The position numbers and the translations under genes were made by a program. The notes under the pieces were generated by a model. It saw nothing but the letters and a program-made list of their open reading frames with translations, ran no database searches and was not told the origin of the DNA. Shown piece by piece: positions 7,358-17,065 of a DNA stretch of 31,142 nt. Each line of letters starts with the position of its first letter. Within the stretch, counting starts at the first letter, position 1. Source of the stretch: a virus; the IMG/VR virus record IMGVR_UViG_3300034101_004784, positions 1 through 31,142 of that record; one strand, given 5' to 3'.

Positions 7358-10300
7358 TGGCAGGGTTCGGGGACTCAAATGACATTAAAATTACCGTAGC
7401 CTTAGATACTAAGGATGCGGTCGATGGTGTAAAGAGACTAACCGACGAAATAAACCTGTTCTTAAAAAGAGTCGAAGCCCCATTCAAAAAGCTCGGAGAT
7501 CTTTCAAAGGAAGTCTCTAAGGTCCAGATTGCCGATATTAAGGCTAAGCGTGACGTAGAGCTTAAAACGCTTAATGACCTTGATAAGGCTAACCAGCGGA
7601 AACATGAGCGCATTCTCGAGCGCATTCGCAACGAGGTGGCCTACGAGAAGATAGCCTCGAATGAGTTTATTAGGCTCGAGAAGATTAGAGTCGACGAATC
7701 TAATAAGCTCAATGCTCAAAGGCAGCAAACAACTCGTAAAGTAATAGATGACACAACAAAGTTTGCTATTGCTCAGACGGCAGCGCAGCTCGAAGCGGAA
7801 AAGTCAGCTAATGTAAAAAAAGCAAAAGACTTTGCCGAGACGGAAAAGACGAAGCGTACCGAGCTTCTCAAAACAATAGCCCTCATCAACCAAGACACGG
7901 CTAAGATTCGTAAAGCTCCAAGAGCTCCAGCCGATGACACCGCTGGCTCTGGCAAGCTCATCGAAGGCCTTAAGAATAGCATCGCTGCACTGTCCTTTCA
8001 GTTTGGCAATGTCAATGTAGGCTTTGGCACCTTCATAAATAACTTTAAAAACCTTGGCGCAGCTGGCGGGGCAGTTGCTGCAGTTGTAGCAGCCATTGGA
8101 GCTATTCAAAAGCTTGACAATGCGATCAATGAACTAGCAGCTCAGGCCAATAAAGTTGAAGGGCTTAGCACTGGATTCGCTACTCTCCAGAGAACGATAG
8201 GGCAAGATCCAACTAAGTCTATTGAAAGGCTTAGAGAAGCAACCCGTGGCCTTGTATCAGACGTCGATCTCTACCAGCGAGCGAACCAGGCAGTTCTTCT
8301 TGGAGTACCGACTGACGTATTCAACGAGGCCGCTGCTGCTGCAGTTAAGCTCGGAAGAGCGATGGGAATCGATGCCGCATTTGGCCTCGAGTCCCTCTCC
8401 CTTGGTCTCGGTCGTCAATCACGTCTTTACCTCGACAACCTTGGTATCATCGTCAGCGCCGAGGAGGCCTATAAGAACTTTGCTTTAACCGTTGGCAAGA
8501 GCGCTAATGATTTAACCGATGCAGAGAAGAAAGCGGCCTTCTTCGCTGAAGCTCTTAAAAAGATTAAGGAGCGAGCAGAAGAGCTCCCAGAGCCGCTGGA
8601 TACTGTTGGTATTGCGCTTCAGAAGTTGCAAGCAGCGCAAGATAATGCGAACAAAAAGTTCAATGAAGGTTTTAACGCCTCTCAGCCGTTAATACAGGCA
8701 TATAAAGATCAAGCGCAGATTGCACAGGCAACAATTCAAATAAATGAGAAGCTTGGATTAGCGGTCGGGGCCTTGGCTGCTCCAGTTAAAAACTCAGCGA
8801 ATGCGATAAACCTTGAGTTCCTTAAGGCTAAGATTGCATTCATTGAATTTGTAGATATCTTCGCCGACCTTAGAACTGCAGAGGAGAAGCTTAAGGGATT
8901 TGAGACAAGGCTTCAGAGCACTGAGGAGAGAATTCGCAAGCTTACTGAGACAAGGGATAAGTTACAGGCTCAGGGGTTTACCCTTGGCAACCCAAGGTTT
9001 GCCGATGTTGATGCAGCGCTTCAAAGAACGCAGGATGAAGCAAAAGCGTTACGAGAAGAAATAGTTAAGCTCCGTGGCGAAGGCGACAAGGGCATTAAGA
9101 TTAATGTCGACAACAGCGAAGTAATTGCTGCTCGCTCTCAAATATCGACTCTGTTTTCAGACCTTAGAGTTGAGGCCGAGCGACAGGCCGGGATATTTAA
9201 AGTCCCTGGAATCGCAGATCCACAAGCGGCCAAAATTTTCTCTGAGCTTAAAACTGCCAAACAAGAATTCGATAAAAGCGCACAAGATACTACCGCTGTC
9301 GAGAAGTATACCGCAGCATTAAATAAACTAGAGCAGGACGTATCTACGGCTGCTGCCAAATCTTCTTTTGGTAATCTAGCCAAAAACGTCACTATTTTTG
9401 CAGATGCGGCTACCAGTGGTAAAATAGGCCAGGCTAAACAAGCATTCGGTGGTATCAAGGGAGCATTGACTCAGTTATCTAAGGGGGCGGGAATAGCCTC
9501 TGTCGATCTTAAGGCTCTTGCAGCTGGCCTTACGGGCGTTACGAAGGAAAGCAAAAAGACTACCAAGCCGCTTAGTGATACAGCGAAAGCGCTCAAACAA
9601 CAACAACAGCAGCTTAAAGAGTTAACGAAGTCTCTCGGTCGTGCATTAGATAGAGCCATACCACCAGGAGTACAGCAGCAACTTGTCGATGTTTTTAATG
9701 CGCCACAGAAAAACGCTGAAGAGCTCCAAGCGAAAATACAGGCAATCGGAGAGGCATTCTTAAAAGCTGGTGGAGATTATCAGGCCTTTGCGAAGGAAGT
9801 AGGCGAGCTTAACAAGCTTAAAAACGAAGCTCCTGACAACTTGATTGAAGGCAGTTCGCAAAATGAAAAGAAACTAAGAGAGGCAAGCGAAAATTTAAAA
9901 AAACTTAAAGCTCAAAGCCTCGACATAAGAAAAATTCTATTCGGCGGTGGGACGGACGCCAGTGGCAATGAAACTGGAGGAGCGTTCTTTGGGTTTGACC
10001 TTGGGAGTAGCCTGACCGCAGAAACCGAATCTCAGTTAGCTGGCCAAGTTCAAGACTTCTTAGCTACCGCAGCTCAAGCGGGAGTCGATGGATTCGCTCG
10101 AGAGGACATCCCGCAAATTGCCTCTGGTTTAGGAGCCTTAATTGGAGGAGGGCTTGCCGCTTATTTCTCTGCGGGTGACCCAACAATAACAGCGGCAGGA
10201 GCACAGGCCGGAGCGTTTATTGGATCTGCATTTGCTCCTATTATTGAAGCTTTTGGTAAGGACTTACCAGGGACTAGAGAGCGTAAAAGCATCGATCAAT

Positions 10301-12687
10301 ATTTCGCTACATTGTTCGATGGCGATAGATTAGCTGTTGTTATTCAAGGTCAGTTAACCGGGGCCATAGATGAGGCTACTGGAGCGGCTATAAGAAGCGC
10401 ACAGCCACAACTCGCACGAATATCGGATCTGGTATTTGAGGGGATGACTCCATTCGCTGGAGATGTAGAGTTTGGCGGAGAGGACTTCTCAAACTATTTC
10501 AATACACTTAGCGCTGAAGTTCAAAATTCATTTAATGGAATTGGAATAGCGCTTGGCTCATTGCTAGGGGTTAGTGAAGAAACAGTAAGGCTTATAGGCA
10601 CTGCCATTGCTAATAATATTGGCGGAGAACTTCAAAACCTTCAGGTTCTTATTCAACAAACAGGCGAAAGCTTCGAGGATCTTTCCAAGGCAATCCTAAA
10701 AGCATTTAGAGACTCTCAAATTACCGCAGAGGAGGCATATAACGCCCTCGTTCAGCTTCAGAATATTTATGCTGAAGGCATCCCTGGAGCCATTGGAGAC
10801 TTCCAGCAAGCGATTGAGAACCTCAATACATCGCTTGAAAACAATCAGCCTGGACAATATGCGCTCGATTCGCTGCGAGATATCGGAGCTGAGGGAGAAG
10901 AGGCTCGAGCATCATTTGAGACCGTTGTATCAAGCCTCGGGCAGACATTCGGCTTCGCTGCAGATCAACAGGCAAGACTTTTTGAAGCGCTGCGCTTAAG
11001 CGGAATTACAAGCCTTCAGCAGCTTTCAAAAGCAACTGATGAGCAGCTTATTACGCTCATCAGAAACATCAATGCTATACGTCAAAATGCAGAAGCACCA
11101 CTCGCAGCTGCGCCAGTAATTACGAGCACAACTCCAAGCGGTAGTGGAAGAAGAAGAGAAAAGAGCGCCGCTGAGATTGCCGCTGATCTTTTAAAGAAGC
11201 AGCGAGAAGAGGCTCGTAAGTTAGTTCAAGATTCTCAAGAGTACTTAAGTATCATTGAGAAGATTAACTCTGGCCAACTTACAAGCGTTCAGGCTGGAAA
11301 GGAGATCGTAAAGCTTAATGCTGAAGTCTTAAGCATAATTAAGCAACGAGATAAGGCGGAAAAAGATCTTAATGCCGAGCTCGACAAGGGGGCTAAGGGC
11401 AATGCGAAAACAATCGCCGATCTTTCTGCATCGCTTTTAAAGCTTGAAGAGCGCCTTAAAAAAGTAAAAGAGAAGGCAGCCGAGAATAAGCGAGAGTATA
11501 AAGACCTCGATATCTCTGCTGTTATGCCTCTCATAAGAAGCCAAAACACACTTGGCCTTGTGGCTCGGCAGATTGGCGTAAGCCTTGAGAAGAACGTCGA
11601 CATCCTGGTCAAAGGATTCCTGCAGGGACGCCTAAGCATCAAGCAGGTAAACGATGAGATCAATAAGACTAAAGAGCTTCTCGGGCCAGGCATTCCAAAT
11701 TCTGTTGGAGCGGTTACAGATGCCTTTCAAAACCTTATCGATGCCGGAACCAAGGGTGGGCAATTTAGTGTCGATGCCTTCACAGATATCTTTGCTGAGT
11801 TTCGGGAGAAGTTTAACAAGGAAGGCTCTGCGTTTCGTGAGACTCAGCGAAAGCAACTTAATGAGAACCTCGACGCTGCAAGACGTGCGGCTCTAGTCGC
11901 TGTTGGCCCAGAGGCTACTGAGGCAGCACGTAAGGGGCTCGAGCTTGCCAAAAAGGCGATTGAGGACTTTAAAAACACTCCAGTGGCTCCAGATCTTTCA
12001 GACCTTAGAGACCAGCTGCGTAACTCCTTCAACCCAGCGGATGTTGAAAAGTTCTTTCAAGCGCTCGATGAGAGTGGGCTCAAGTCGTTCGAAGAGCTCG
12101 AGGGCGCAAGCAGTCAAGCGATCGTTGGTATCCTCGGAAGACTCCAGGAGCTTGGGTTTAACTTCAACAAGACATCCGAAGAGGCCAAGGGGGTTAACAA
12201 GGAACTGCGAGATGCTGAGGAGGCTGCGAACGGAGGTCTCGACCCATTAAAAGAGGCTATTCAGCTTGTCAGGGATTTCAATAATAGCGCAGGGCTACTA
12301 CCTCCAGTATTTAACTCAACGACCGATGCTGTCGGCAAAATGGAAGGACCTCTCGGAAAGATTAAGGACAAGATTTCCGATACCGTGGAGCTGTTGGGTA
12401 AACTCGGGGGCCAGACGTTTGAGAATGATATCGTCTTCAATATCCGAACCACTGGAGAGCAGGGCGGCAAGGCACTTGTAGAGCTCATATTTGGCGACGG
12501 CTCTGAGGCAAGCACGGATACTGGCAATGGCAAAAAGACTCCTCCAAAGAAGGAGACCTCCCCAAAAGAGACGCCATCTTCGAATGACATGGGCAAAAGA
12601 AGTGATTGGATAAGGCAGGGCCCTGGCATATATAAAAATCGAAAGACTGGCAAAACTGTAAGAAGCAGGACTAATCCAGGGGCTTAA
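7357..12687 (+). CDS. Tape measure protein
   Basis: At 1776 residues this is by far the largest gene and sits directly after the chaperone pair. It is mainly helical with long coiled-coil stretches (residues about 45-190, 490-580, 1280-1400). Two hydrophobic Gly/Ala-rich segments could cross a membrane: about residues 233-252 (GGAVAAVVAAIGAI) and 923-965 (GLGALIGGGLAAYF and AGAFIGSAFAPIIEAF). Such segments are typical of tape measures that enter the host membrane during DNA delivery. The C-terminus is Lys/Pro/Thr-rich and basic. At roughly 1.5-1.6 angstrom per residue it predicts a tail near 270 nm. No peptidase or lysozyme motif is evident. Confidence 0.93.
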   Translation: MAGFGDSNDIKITVALDTKDAVDGVKRLTDEINLFLKRVEAPFKKLGDLSKEVSKVQIADIKAKRDVELKTLNDLDKANQRKHERILERIRNEVAYEKIASNEFIRLEKIRVDESNKLNAQRQQTTRKVIDDTTKFAIAQTAAQLEAEKSANVKKAKDFAETEKTKRTELLKTIALINQDTAKIRKAPRAPADDTAGSGKLIEGLKNSIAALSFQFGNVNVGFGTFINNFKNLGAAGGAVAAVVAAIGAIQKLDNAINELAAQANKVEGLSTGFATLQRTIGQDPTKSIERLREATRGLVSDVDLYQRANQAVLLGVPTDVFNEAAAAAVKLGRAMGIDAAFGLESLSLGLGRQSRLYLDNLGIIVSAEEAYKNFALTVGKSANDLTDAEKKAAFFAEALKKIKERAEELPEPLDTVGIALQKLQAAQDNANKKFNEGFNASQPLIQAYKDQAQIAQATIQINEKLGLAVGALAAPVKNSANAINLEFLKAKIAFIEFVDIFADLRTAEEKLKGFETRLQSTEERIRKLTETRDKLQAQGFTLGNPRFADVDAALQRTQDEAKALREEIVKLRGEGDKGIKINVDNSEVIAARSQISTLFSDLRVEAERQAGIFKVPGIADPQAAKIFSELKTAKQEFDKSAQDTTAVEKYTAALNKLEQDVSTAAAKSSFGNLAKNVTIFADAATSGKIGQAKQAFGGIKGALTQLSKGAGIASVDLKALAAGLTGVTKESKKTTKPLSDTAKALKQQQQQLKELTKSLGRALDRAIPPGVQQQLVDVFNAPQKNAEELQAKIQAIGEAFLKAGGDYQAFAKEVGELNKLKNEAPDNLIEGSSQNEKKLREASENLKKLKAQSLDIRKILFGGGTDASGNETGGAFFGFDLGSSLTAETESQLAGQVQDFLATAAQAGVDGFAREDIPQIASGLGALIGGGLAAYFSAGDPTITAAGAQAGAFIGSAFAPIIEAFGKDLPGTRERKSIDQYFATLFDGDRLAVVIQGQLTGAIDEATGAAIRSAQPQLARISDLVFEGMTPFAGDVEFGGEDFSNYFNTLSAEVQNSFNGIGIALGSLLGVSEETVRLIGTAIANNIGGELQNLQVLIQQTGESFEDLSKAILKAFRDSQITAEEAYNALVQLQNIYAEGIPGAIGDFQQAIENLNTSLENNQPGQYALDSLRDIGAEGEEARASFETVVSSLGQTFGFAADQQARLFEALRLSGITSLQQLSKATDEQLITLIRNINAIRQNAEAPLAAAPVITSTTPSGSGRRREKSAAEIAADLLKKQREEARKLVQDSQEYLSIIEKINSGQLTSVQAGKEIVKLNAEVLSIIKQRDKAEKDLNAELDKGAKGNAKTIADLSASLLKLEERLKKVKEKAAENKREYKDLDISAVMPLIRSQNTLGLVARQIGVSLEKNVDILVKGFLQGRLSIKQVNDEINKTKELLGPGIPNSVGAVTDAFQNLIDAGTKGGQFSVDAFTDIFAEFREKFNKEGSAFRETQRKQLNENLDAARRAALVAVGPEATEAARKGLELAKKAIEDFKNTPVAPDLSDLRDQLRNSFNPADVEKFFQALDESGLKSFEELEGASSQAIVGILGRLQELGFNFNKTSEEAKGVNKELRDAEEAANGGLDPLKEAIQLVRDFNNSAGLLPPVFNSTTDAVGKMEGPLGKIKDKISDTVELLGKLGGQTFENDIVFNIRTTGEQGGKALVELIFGDGSEASTDTGNGKKTPPKKETSPKETPSSNDMGKRSDWIRQGPGIYKNRKTGKTVRSRTNPGA

Positions 12688-12695
12688 AAGTATAT

Positions 12696-13535
12696 ATGCC
12701 ATCCAGCTTTCTTATCTTAAAACCAGATGTTCCAGATGCGGCACTAGTGATATCAAGCTCTGTGCCTTTCGAAGAGGACTATCCAGTAGCGGCTACTTTT
12801 TATGGCCGTGGGTACACTCATGCTCGTATATCTACCGCAGCAACGAGCGTGGATATTACCTTCGACCTCGGCACCGACAACTCAAGGACGGTGGACCATT
12901 TAGTCATTGGGGGGATTAAATCGCTTGTAGCAGCATCGACTACCGGGGTGGTTCTAAGCGGCTCTAATGATGGCACTACATGGGTCTCTCAGCTTGGCAC
13001 GACAGCCAACTTCTTAACCAGGACGGCCAATGGGCCATATCAAGACGACGTTATATTTACGCCTACGTATAACGATGAGATTGCTGGTACTATTTCCGCA
13101 TATAGGTATTTTAAAGTATCGATATCAAAGGCCTCTGGGACCGCTCAGTTTGCCTTTAGAAAACTATACTTTGGTGAGGCATTCGACATGGGCAAAGAGC
13201 CCGATAACTACAATCTGGAGGTATTAAACGAGGGAGACGCCGACACCTGGAAGTACCCTCGTGGGCATACAATTCTTTCGAAAGCCTACTATCCAAAGCA
13301 CAAGGTTACAGTAGAGTGGGATGGGATTAGCGATTCAATGGCTACTGACTTCATTAGAAATATAGTCAATGACCCATACCGCAGCACGGTATACCTATAC
13401 GCTGCCAATTACCAAGACCCTCTGTACGACAATAAGCTCATGCATTGTCGAGTTGTTTCCAATGAGTGCTCTGTTTCTAAGGACAATGAGGTATCGAACT
13501 GGAATACGATTACAGCGGTATTTGAGGAGGTATAG
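12696..13535 (+). CDS. Minor tail protein, paralogue A (possible distal tail protein)
   Basis: A 279-residue beta-rich protein immediately after the tape measure gene, where distal tail or tip proteins are encoded. The N-terminal half (about residues 20-165) has the pattern of a galactose-binding/discoidin-like jelly roll: VDITFDLGTDNSRTVDHLVI, then SGSNDGTTW, then YRYFKVSI. The C-terminal part (about 170-279) is a separate domain ending NTITAVFEEV. It is clearly related to the next gene in layout and ending. It probably forms a ring at the tail end or binds surface sugars; this is inferred from fold and position. Confidence 0.6.
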   Translation: MPSSFLILKPDVPDAALVISSSVPFEEDYPVAATFYGRGYTHARISTAATSVDITFDLGTDNSRTVDHLVIGGIKSLVAASTTGVVLSGSNDGTTWVSQLGTTANFLTRTANGPYQDDVIFTPTYNDEIAGTISAYRYFKVSISKASGTAQFAFRKLYFGEAFDMGKEPDNYNLEVLNEGDADTWKYPRGHTILSKAYYPKHKVTVEWDGISDSMATDFIRNIVNDPYRSTVYLYAANYQDPLYDNKLMHCRVVSNECSVSKDNEVSNWNTITAVFEEV

Positions 13536-13538
13536 TAG

Positions 13539-14312
13539 GTGGCCACTAATCTTCTCATAGGATACGCAGAGATCCCAAACCTTGCGACGAGTAGCTCGAT
13601 TAACAACCCATCGTCTACTTTATATCCGTACGTCAATCTCTTCGGTGGCAATAAGACAGACCTTCACTACCTCGAGACAGCAACCAGCGGAGATACCAGA
13701 ATATCTCTCGCACTTCCGAGTGGCACTACAAAGTCATGCGACTTTATTTACATTGGCCGTGCGAATCTTTTACAGCAAGCAAACGTCGGAACTATCACGA
13801 TCAAGGCGAATAGCGCCAACGACTACGCTACGGCGACTACTATTCACACGATCTCTTCCTTTGGCTCTCAGACACTATATGGGCCAAACGACGATGACTA
13901 CATAGCGCATATCACACCGAGCGCTGCATACCGCTATTGGTTTATTAACTACAATGCAACGAGCGCATCGAAGATTCCTCATGCCAAGTTCTTTCTTGGC
14001 TCATCTTTCGACCCAGGCATAGACCCAAACGCCCCGGCGACTATTACTCGAATTAAACAAGGCGGAGCTCAGCGGCGACCAACATATAGCTTTCAGTTCA
14101 CTTGGAATGGAATGGCCTACGCCAAGGCAGTGCAGATGTATTTGAAGTTTTATCGCACGAGAAGATATACGCCAGTCATTATATCAACCAACTCATGGCA
14201 CGATATCCTCATGAATAATCGTGTTATATACTGCAGACTTACGGAAATGAACATTCCGCCACGGGTCACTGATTACTGCGATGTGACGGCTACATTTGAG
14301 GAGATGCCATGA
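13539..14312 (+). CDS. Minor tail protein, paralogue B
   Basis: A 257-residue protein with a GTG start at 13539 preceded by GGAGG at 13525-13529, which overlaps the end of the previous gene. It shares its architecture with the upstream protein: a discoidin-like N-terminal half (CDFIYIGRANLL, then TITIKANSANDY, then YRYWFINY) and a C-terminal domain in which both paralogues have an Arg/Tyr-rich segment and a matching end (VTATFEEMP versus ITAVFEEV). It overlaps the hub gene at ATGA (14309-14312). A duplicated pair may build two related rings at the tail tip. Confidence 0.6.
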   Translation: MATNLLIGYAEIPNLATSSSINNPSSTLYPYVNLFGGNKTDLHYLETATSGDTRISLALPSGTTKSCDFIYIGRANLLQQANVGTITIKANSANDYATATTIHTISSFGSQTLYGPNDDDYIAHITPSAAYRYWFINYNATSASKIPHAKFFLGSSFDPGIDPNAPATITRIKQGGAQRRPTYSFQFTWNGMAYAKAVQMYLKFYRTRRYTPVIISTNSWHDILMNNRVIYCRLTEMNIPPRVTDYCDVTATFEEMP

Positions 14313-17065
14313 CATCGCCGAGCTTTAACTACTTCTATCGAGTTGAGATTCAGGCAGTTCAGTATACCCTCGGAGGTATAAAGAATGACCGTCTTAACGT
14401 GCGAGAGCTTATTACCCGCACCTACAACTTTGTAAACAAGTCTCTTCGTGACGCAACAACCCCAAGCGATAGAGAGACATACATTCCAATATTAGAAAGC
14501 ATCGGAGAGGTTACGCTCGCAGCTGGAGAAGTCCTTCCGTCAGTAGCACTGTCATCTATTTCTATCGATGATTCTCGAGGGTCGTTTGGACCTGACCGAA
14601 GATTCTCGGATTTGCTTGAGCGCTTCACTATTGTTGATCAGCCTGTAAGTATTTACCTTGGAGAGTCGCAAAATGAAGTAGACGCTCCAAGCACATGGAC
14701 AAAGATTGGCTCTGGTAAGGTTGTGTCCTGGTCAAAGGCTTTGACTGGCGATAAGCCTACAATGAACATCAGCATTGAGCCGTTTAAGATATCTGACCTT
14801 GTAATGAATCTCGAGGTCTCAAGAGATATTGTCGGCATGGAAGATGCGCCGCAGACATCGCTTGGAAAGGCACTGCCAATCGTTTTCAACAAAGTAAACC
14901 CAGGGCTCTCGACCCCTATCGATAGGTATCCTCAAGTAATTCCGACTCGCATCTCAGCAGATGGAGCTGAGACAGCTAAGTATGCCCTTGCGACTCATAT
15001 GTATCGAGTCACCGAGGCTAAGATTCAGCCAAACTACTATGTCAAAAAAGCATGGGCAGATGACGGCGACATTTGGGCGTCTATATCGTTTACAAGAGCA
15101 GCTCCAAACTACACAACGCCTCTTGTTGGTTCTACGTACTCGCTCAACACGTATGCAGGAAAGCTCTATAAAATACCGCAGATAACTTCAACGAATGAAG
15201 AGACTGGATTCGTTGTCACGGGCGTTGAATTCATGGCCAAGGGCAATGGAAGCAGTGGAAGAACGAGCGGGACATATCTTACTGCATTCCTCTATCTAGT
15301 AGACAAAGTCACATATAACATAGTGCAAGAGTTGGGAAGAGGGACCGTAGCTCTTGCAAACTACGACACTCTTAATAATGGTGGAGGAAACTTTTCTGTA
15401 AATATTTCTTTCGATAAACCAGCGGTAATCGAGCTCACAGCCGATAGGGCGTATGATTTTTATATAGGGTGGGCTGCTAGTAATGTTGGTCTTACTGGGG
15501 AGTTAAGTCTTCATAAGTATAATACGGCAGTATCGACTCTCTATAAGGCCCCCTCTGGAACGGACGACCAGTGGCGTCGCCTACTGCCAGACGAATCGAT
15601 CGTGGCGCATCGCTTAAGAATAGTAACAGCGACCTCAAATAAGCATGAAAGCCTAGAGCTTCCATACATATATTTTACAAAGGATGGACTCACCTATTCT
15701 TCGCTAACACTAAGCCAGCCAGCACCGGATAGTGGTCAGCTTAACCCAGCTCTTGACTCCTTAGAAATTGTCGCTTTGGTCGAAGGCTTCTGTAAGTATA
15801 CCTACGATGGAGGTACGACTGCGGGGACCTCGAGCGCATTTACTGCGACGGCAGACCCGGAATGGACATCGTATGTCACTGGGCGTCTTATCACTATAAC
15901 GCCTCATGTTAATAATGCTTCGAGCGCTACTCTTAATGTGAGCGGCCTCGGCGCTGTGGCAATTAAGAGCGGTGGAGTTGCCATAGGGGCAAATGCTCTT
16001 GTCGCCGGAACTGCTTATACGCTTTCATATAGTGGGACGTCATTCGACCTTGTAACTGATGGCGCTCGGATTTACGACCCTCCGACAATCTTAAAGATAT
16101 TCTCCTACGCATGGGATGGAGAGCAGTGGGAGGATGTTGGAGCCGTCGATACCACTTCGCTTCAAGTAACGCACTATGACCCTCTGTTCTCCTCTGGCGT
16201 TGCAAACTATAGAGCCAGATACTTGGGCGGGATTATTGAGAACAAGAGTAGTTATAGTCAGGTTATTTCCGAAGTGGCTCGAGGAAGCGCTTCCAAGATT
16301 GGCGTATCTAACGACGGCAAGCTTTATGTTCATCCTTGGGGCGTTACTGCTCCGACAAGCTATGTGATACCACAAGCTGATATCATTCCACTGTCCTGGG
16401 AGAATCGAACTGATGACTCTATCATCAATAGAACTCAGATAACTTTCGAGCGATATTACGCTACCAACGTATCTCAAGAGGGAGCGAAGGAGGGCTATAA
16501 GTACTCTATCGACTTCTCAAACGATACGTACCTTCCTGTGCAGCAAATTACGGAACAAAGCCGCTCGTTGTTTGGCGCTCGCAACATTGTCGACAATACC
16601 TTCAACGTATTTGGCTTCTCAGATACCAACCCGGTCGTCGGACTACCTGGATACTTAACGGGTGGAAGCACTGTAAGTCAGCCAAGCTCAGGCGGCGTGG
16701 TTATTTACTCCGTCGACTTCTTAGCCGACTACTATATCTCTAGGTTTGCCCTTCCGTTTGTTTATTGCAGCTTTGTAGTGCCATACCATCGCTACAAGGA
16801 CATCAAGATGTTCGACGTGATATCATTTCACCATTCGGAGTTCCCGGCATTCTACGGCACTGACCCAGCGGCAAGGCCTGGGGTTGTTGATGATGGAACT
16901 GATGTAACTCCAGTAGCGAATGCAAACTATGGCGAAGAGCTTGTCAGAGCTCAAAGCTACCGTGGGCTTGTCGAAGCGGTTAGCTATGTGATGGCGATGG
17001 AACACGCTCCTGCGATTAGGCTTACAGTCCAGGTGCTATTGAATGAGGAGTATGACCCAACATGA
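14309..17065 (+). CDS. Tail hub / tip protein with fibre-type insert
   Basis: A 918-residue protein. The first 190 residues (VALSSISIDDSRGSFGPDRR, then WTKIGSGKVVSWSKALTG) and the last 330 (SLFGARNIVDNTFNVFGF, then RLTVQVLLNEEYDPT) fit a tail hub or central tip protein that contacts the end of the tape measure. In between, residues about 494-587 form a module (PEWTSYVTGRLITITPHVNN, then ATLNVSGLGAVAIKSGG, then TLSYSGTSFDLV) that also occurs in both downstream fibres. This suggests a fibre domain was placed inside the hub. It starts and ends in ATGA overlaps, so hub, minor tail and fibre genes are one translational unit. Confidence 0.7.
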   Translation: MTSPSFNYFYRVEIQAVQYTLGGIKNDRLNVRELITRTYNFVNKSLRDATTPSDRETYIPILESIGEVTLAAGEVLPSVALSSISIDDSRGSFGPDRRFSDLLERFTIVDQPVSIYLGESQNEVDAPSTWTKIGSGKVVSWSKALTGDKPTMNISIEPFKISDLVMNLEVSRDIVGMEDAPQTSLGKALPIVFNKVNPGLSTPIDRYPQVIPTRISADGAETAKYALATHMYRVTEAKIQPNYYVKKAWADDGDIWASISFTRAAPNYTTPLVGSTYSLNTYAGKLYKIPQITSTNEETGFVVTGVEFMAKGNGSSGRTSGTYLTAFLYLVDKVTYNIVQELGRGTVALANYDTLNNGGGNFSVNISFDKPAVIELTADRAYDFYIGWAASNVGLTGELSLHKYNTAVSTLYKAPSGTDDQWRRLLPDESIVAHRLRIVTATSNKHESLELPYIYFTKDGLTYSSLTLSQPAPDSGQLNPALDSLEIVALVEGFCKYTYDGGTTAGTSSAFTATADPEWTSYVTGRLITITPHVNNASSATLNVSGLGAVAIKSGGVAIGANALVAGTAYTLSYSGTSFDLVTDGARIYDPPTILKIFSYAWDGEQWEDVGAVDTTSLQVTHYDPLFSSGVANYRARYLGGIIENKSSYSQVISEVARGSASKIGVSNDGKLYVHPWGVTAPTSYVIPQADIIPLSWENRTDDSIINRTQITFERYYATNVSQEGAKEGYKYSIDFSNDTYLPVQQITEQSRSLFGARNIVDNTFNVFGFSDTNPVVGLPGYLTGGSTVSQPSSGGVVIYSVDFLADYYISRFALPFVYCSFVVPYHRYKDIKMFDVISFHHSEFPAFYGTDPAARPGVVDDGTDVTPVANANYGEELVRAQSYRGLVEAVSYVMAMEHAPAIRLTVQVLLNEEYDPT

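Noticed and set aside
11289-12702. Several minus-strand frames opposite the tape measure
   Set aside because: Ser/Leu/Arg-rich composition expected from antisense of a helical charged protein; no ribosome sites.
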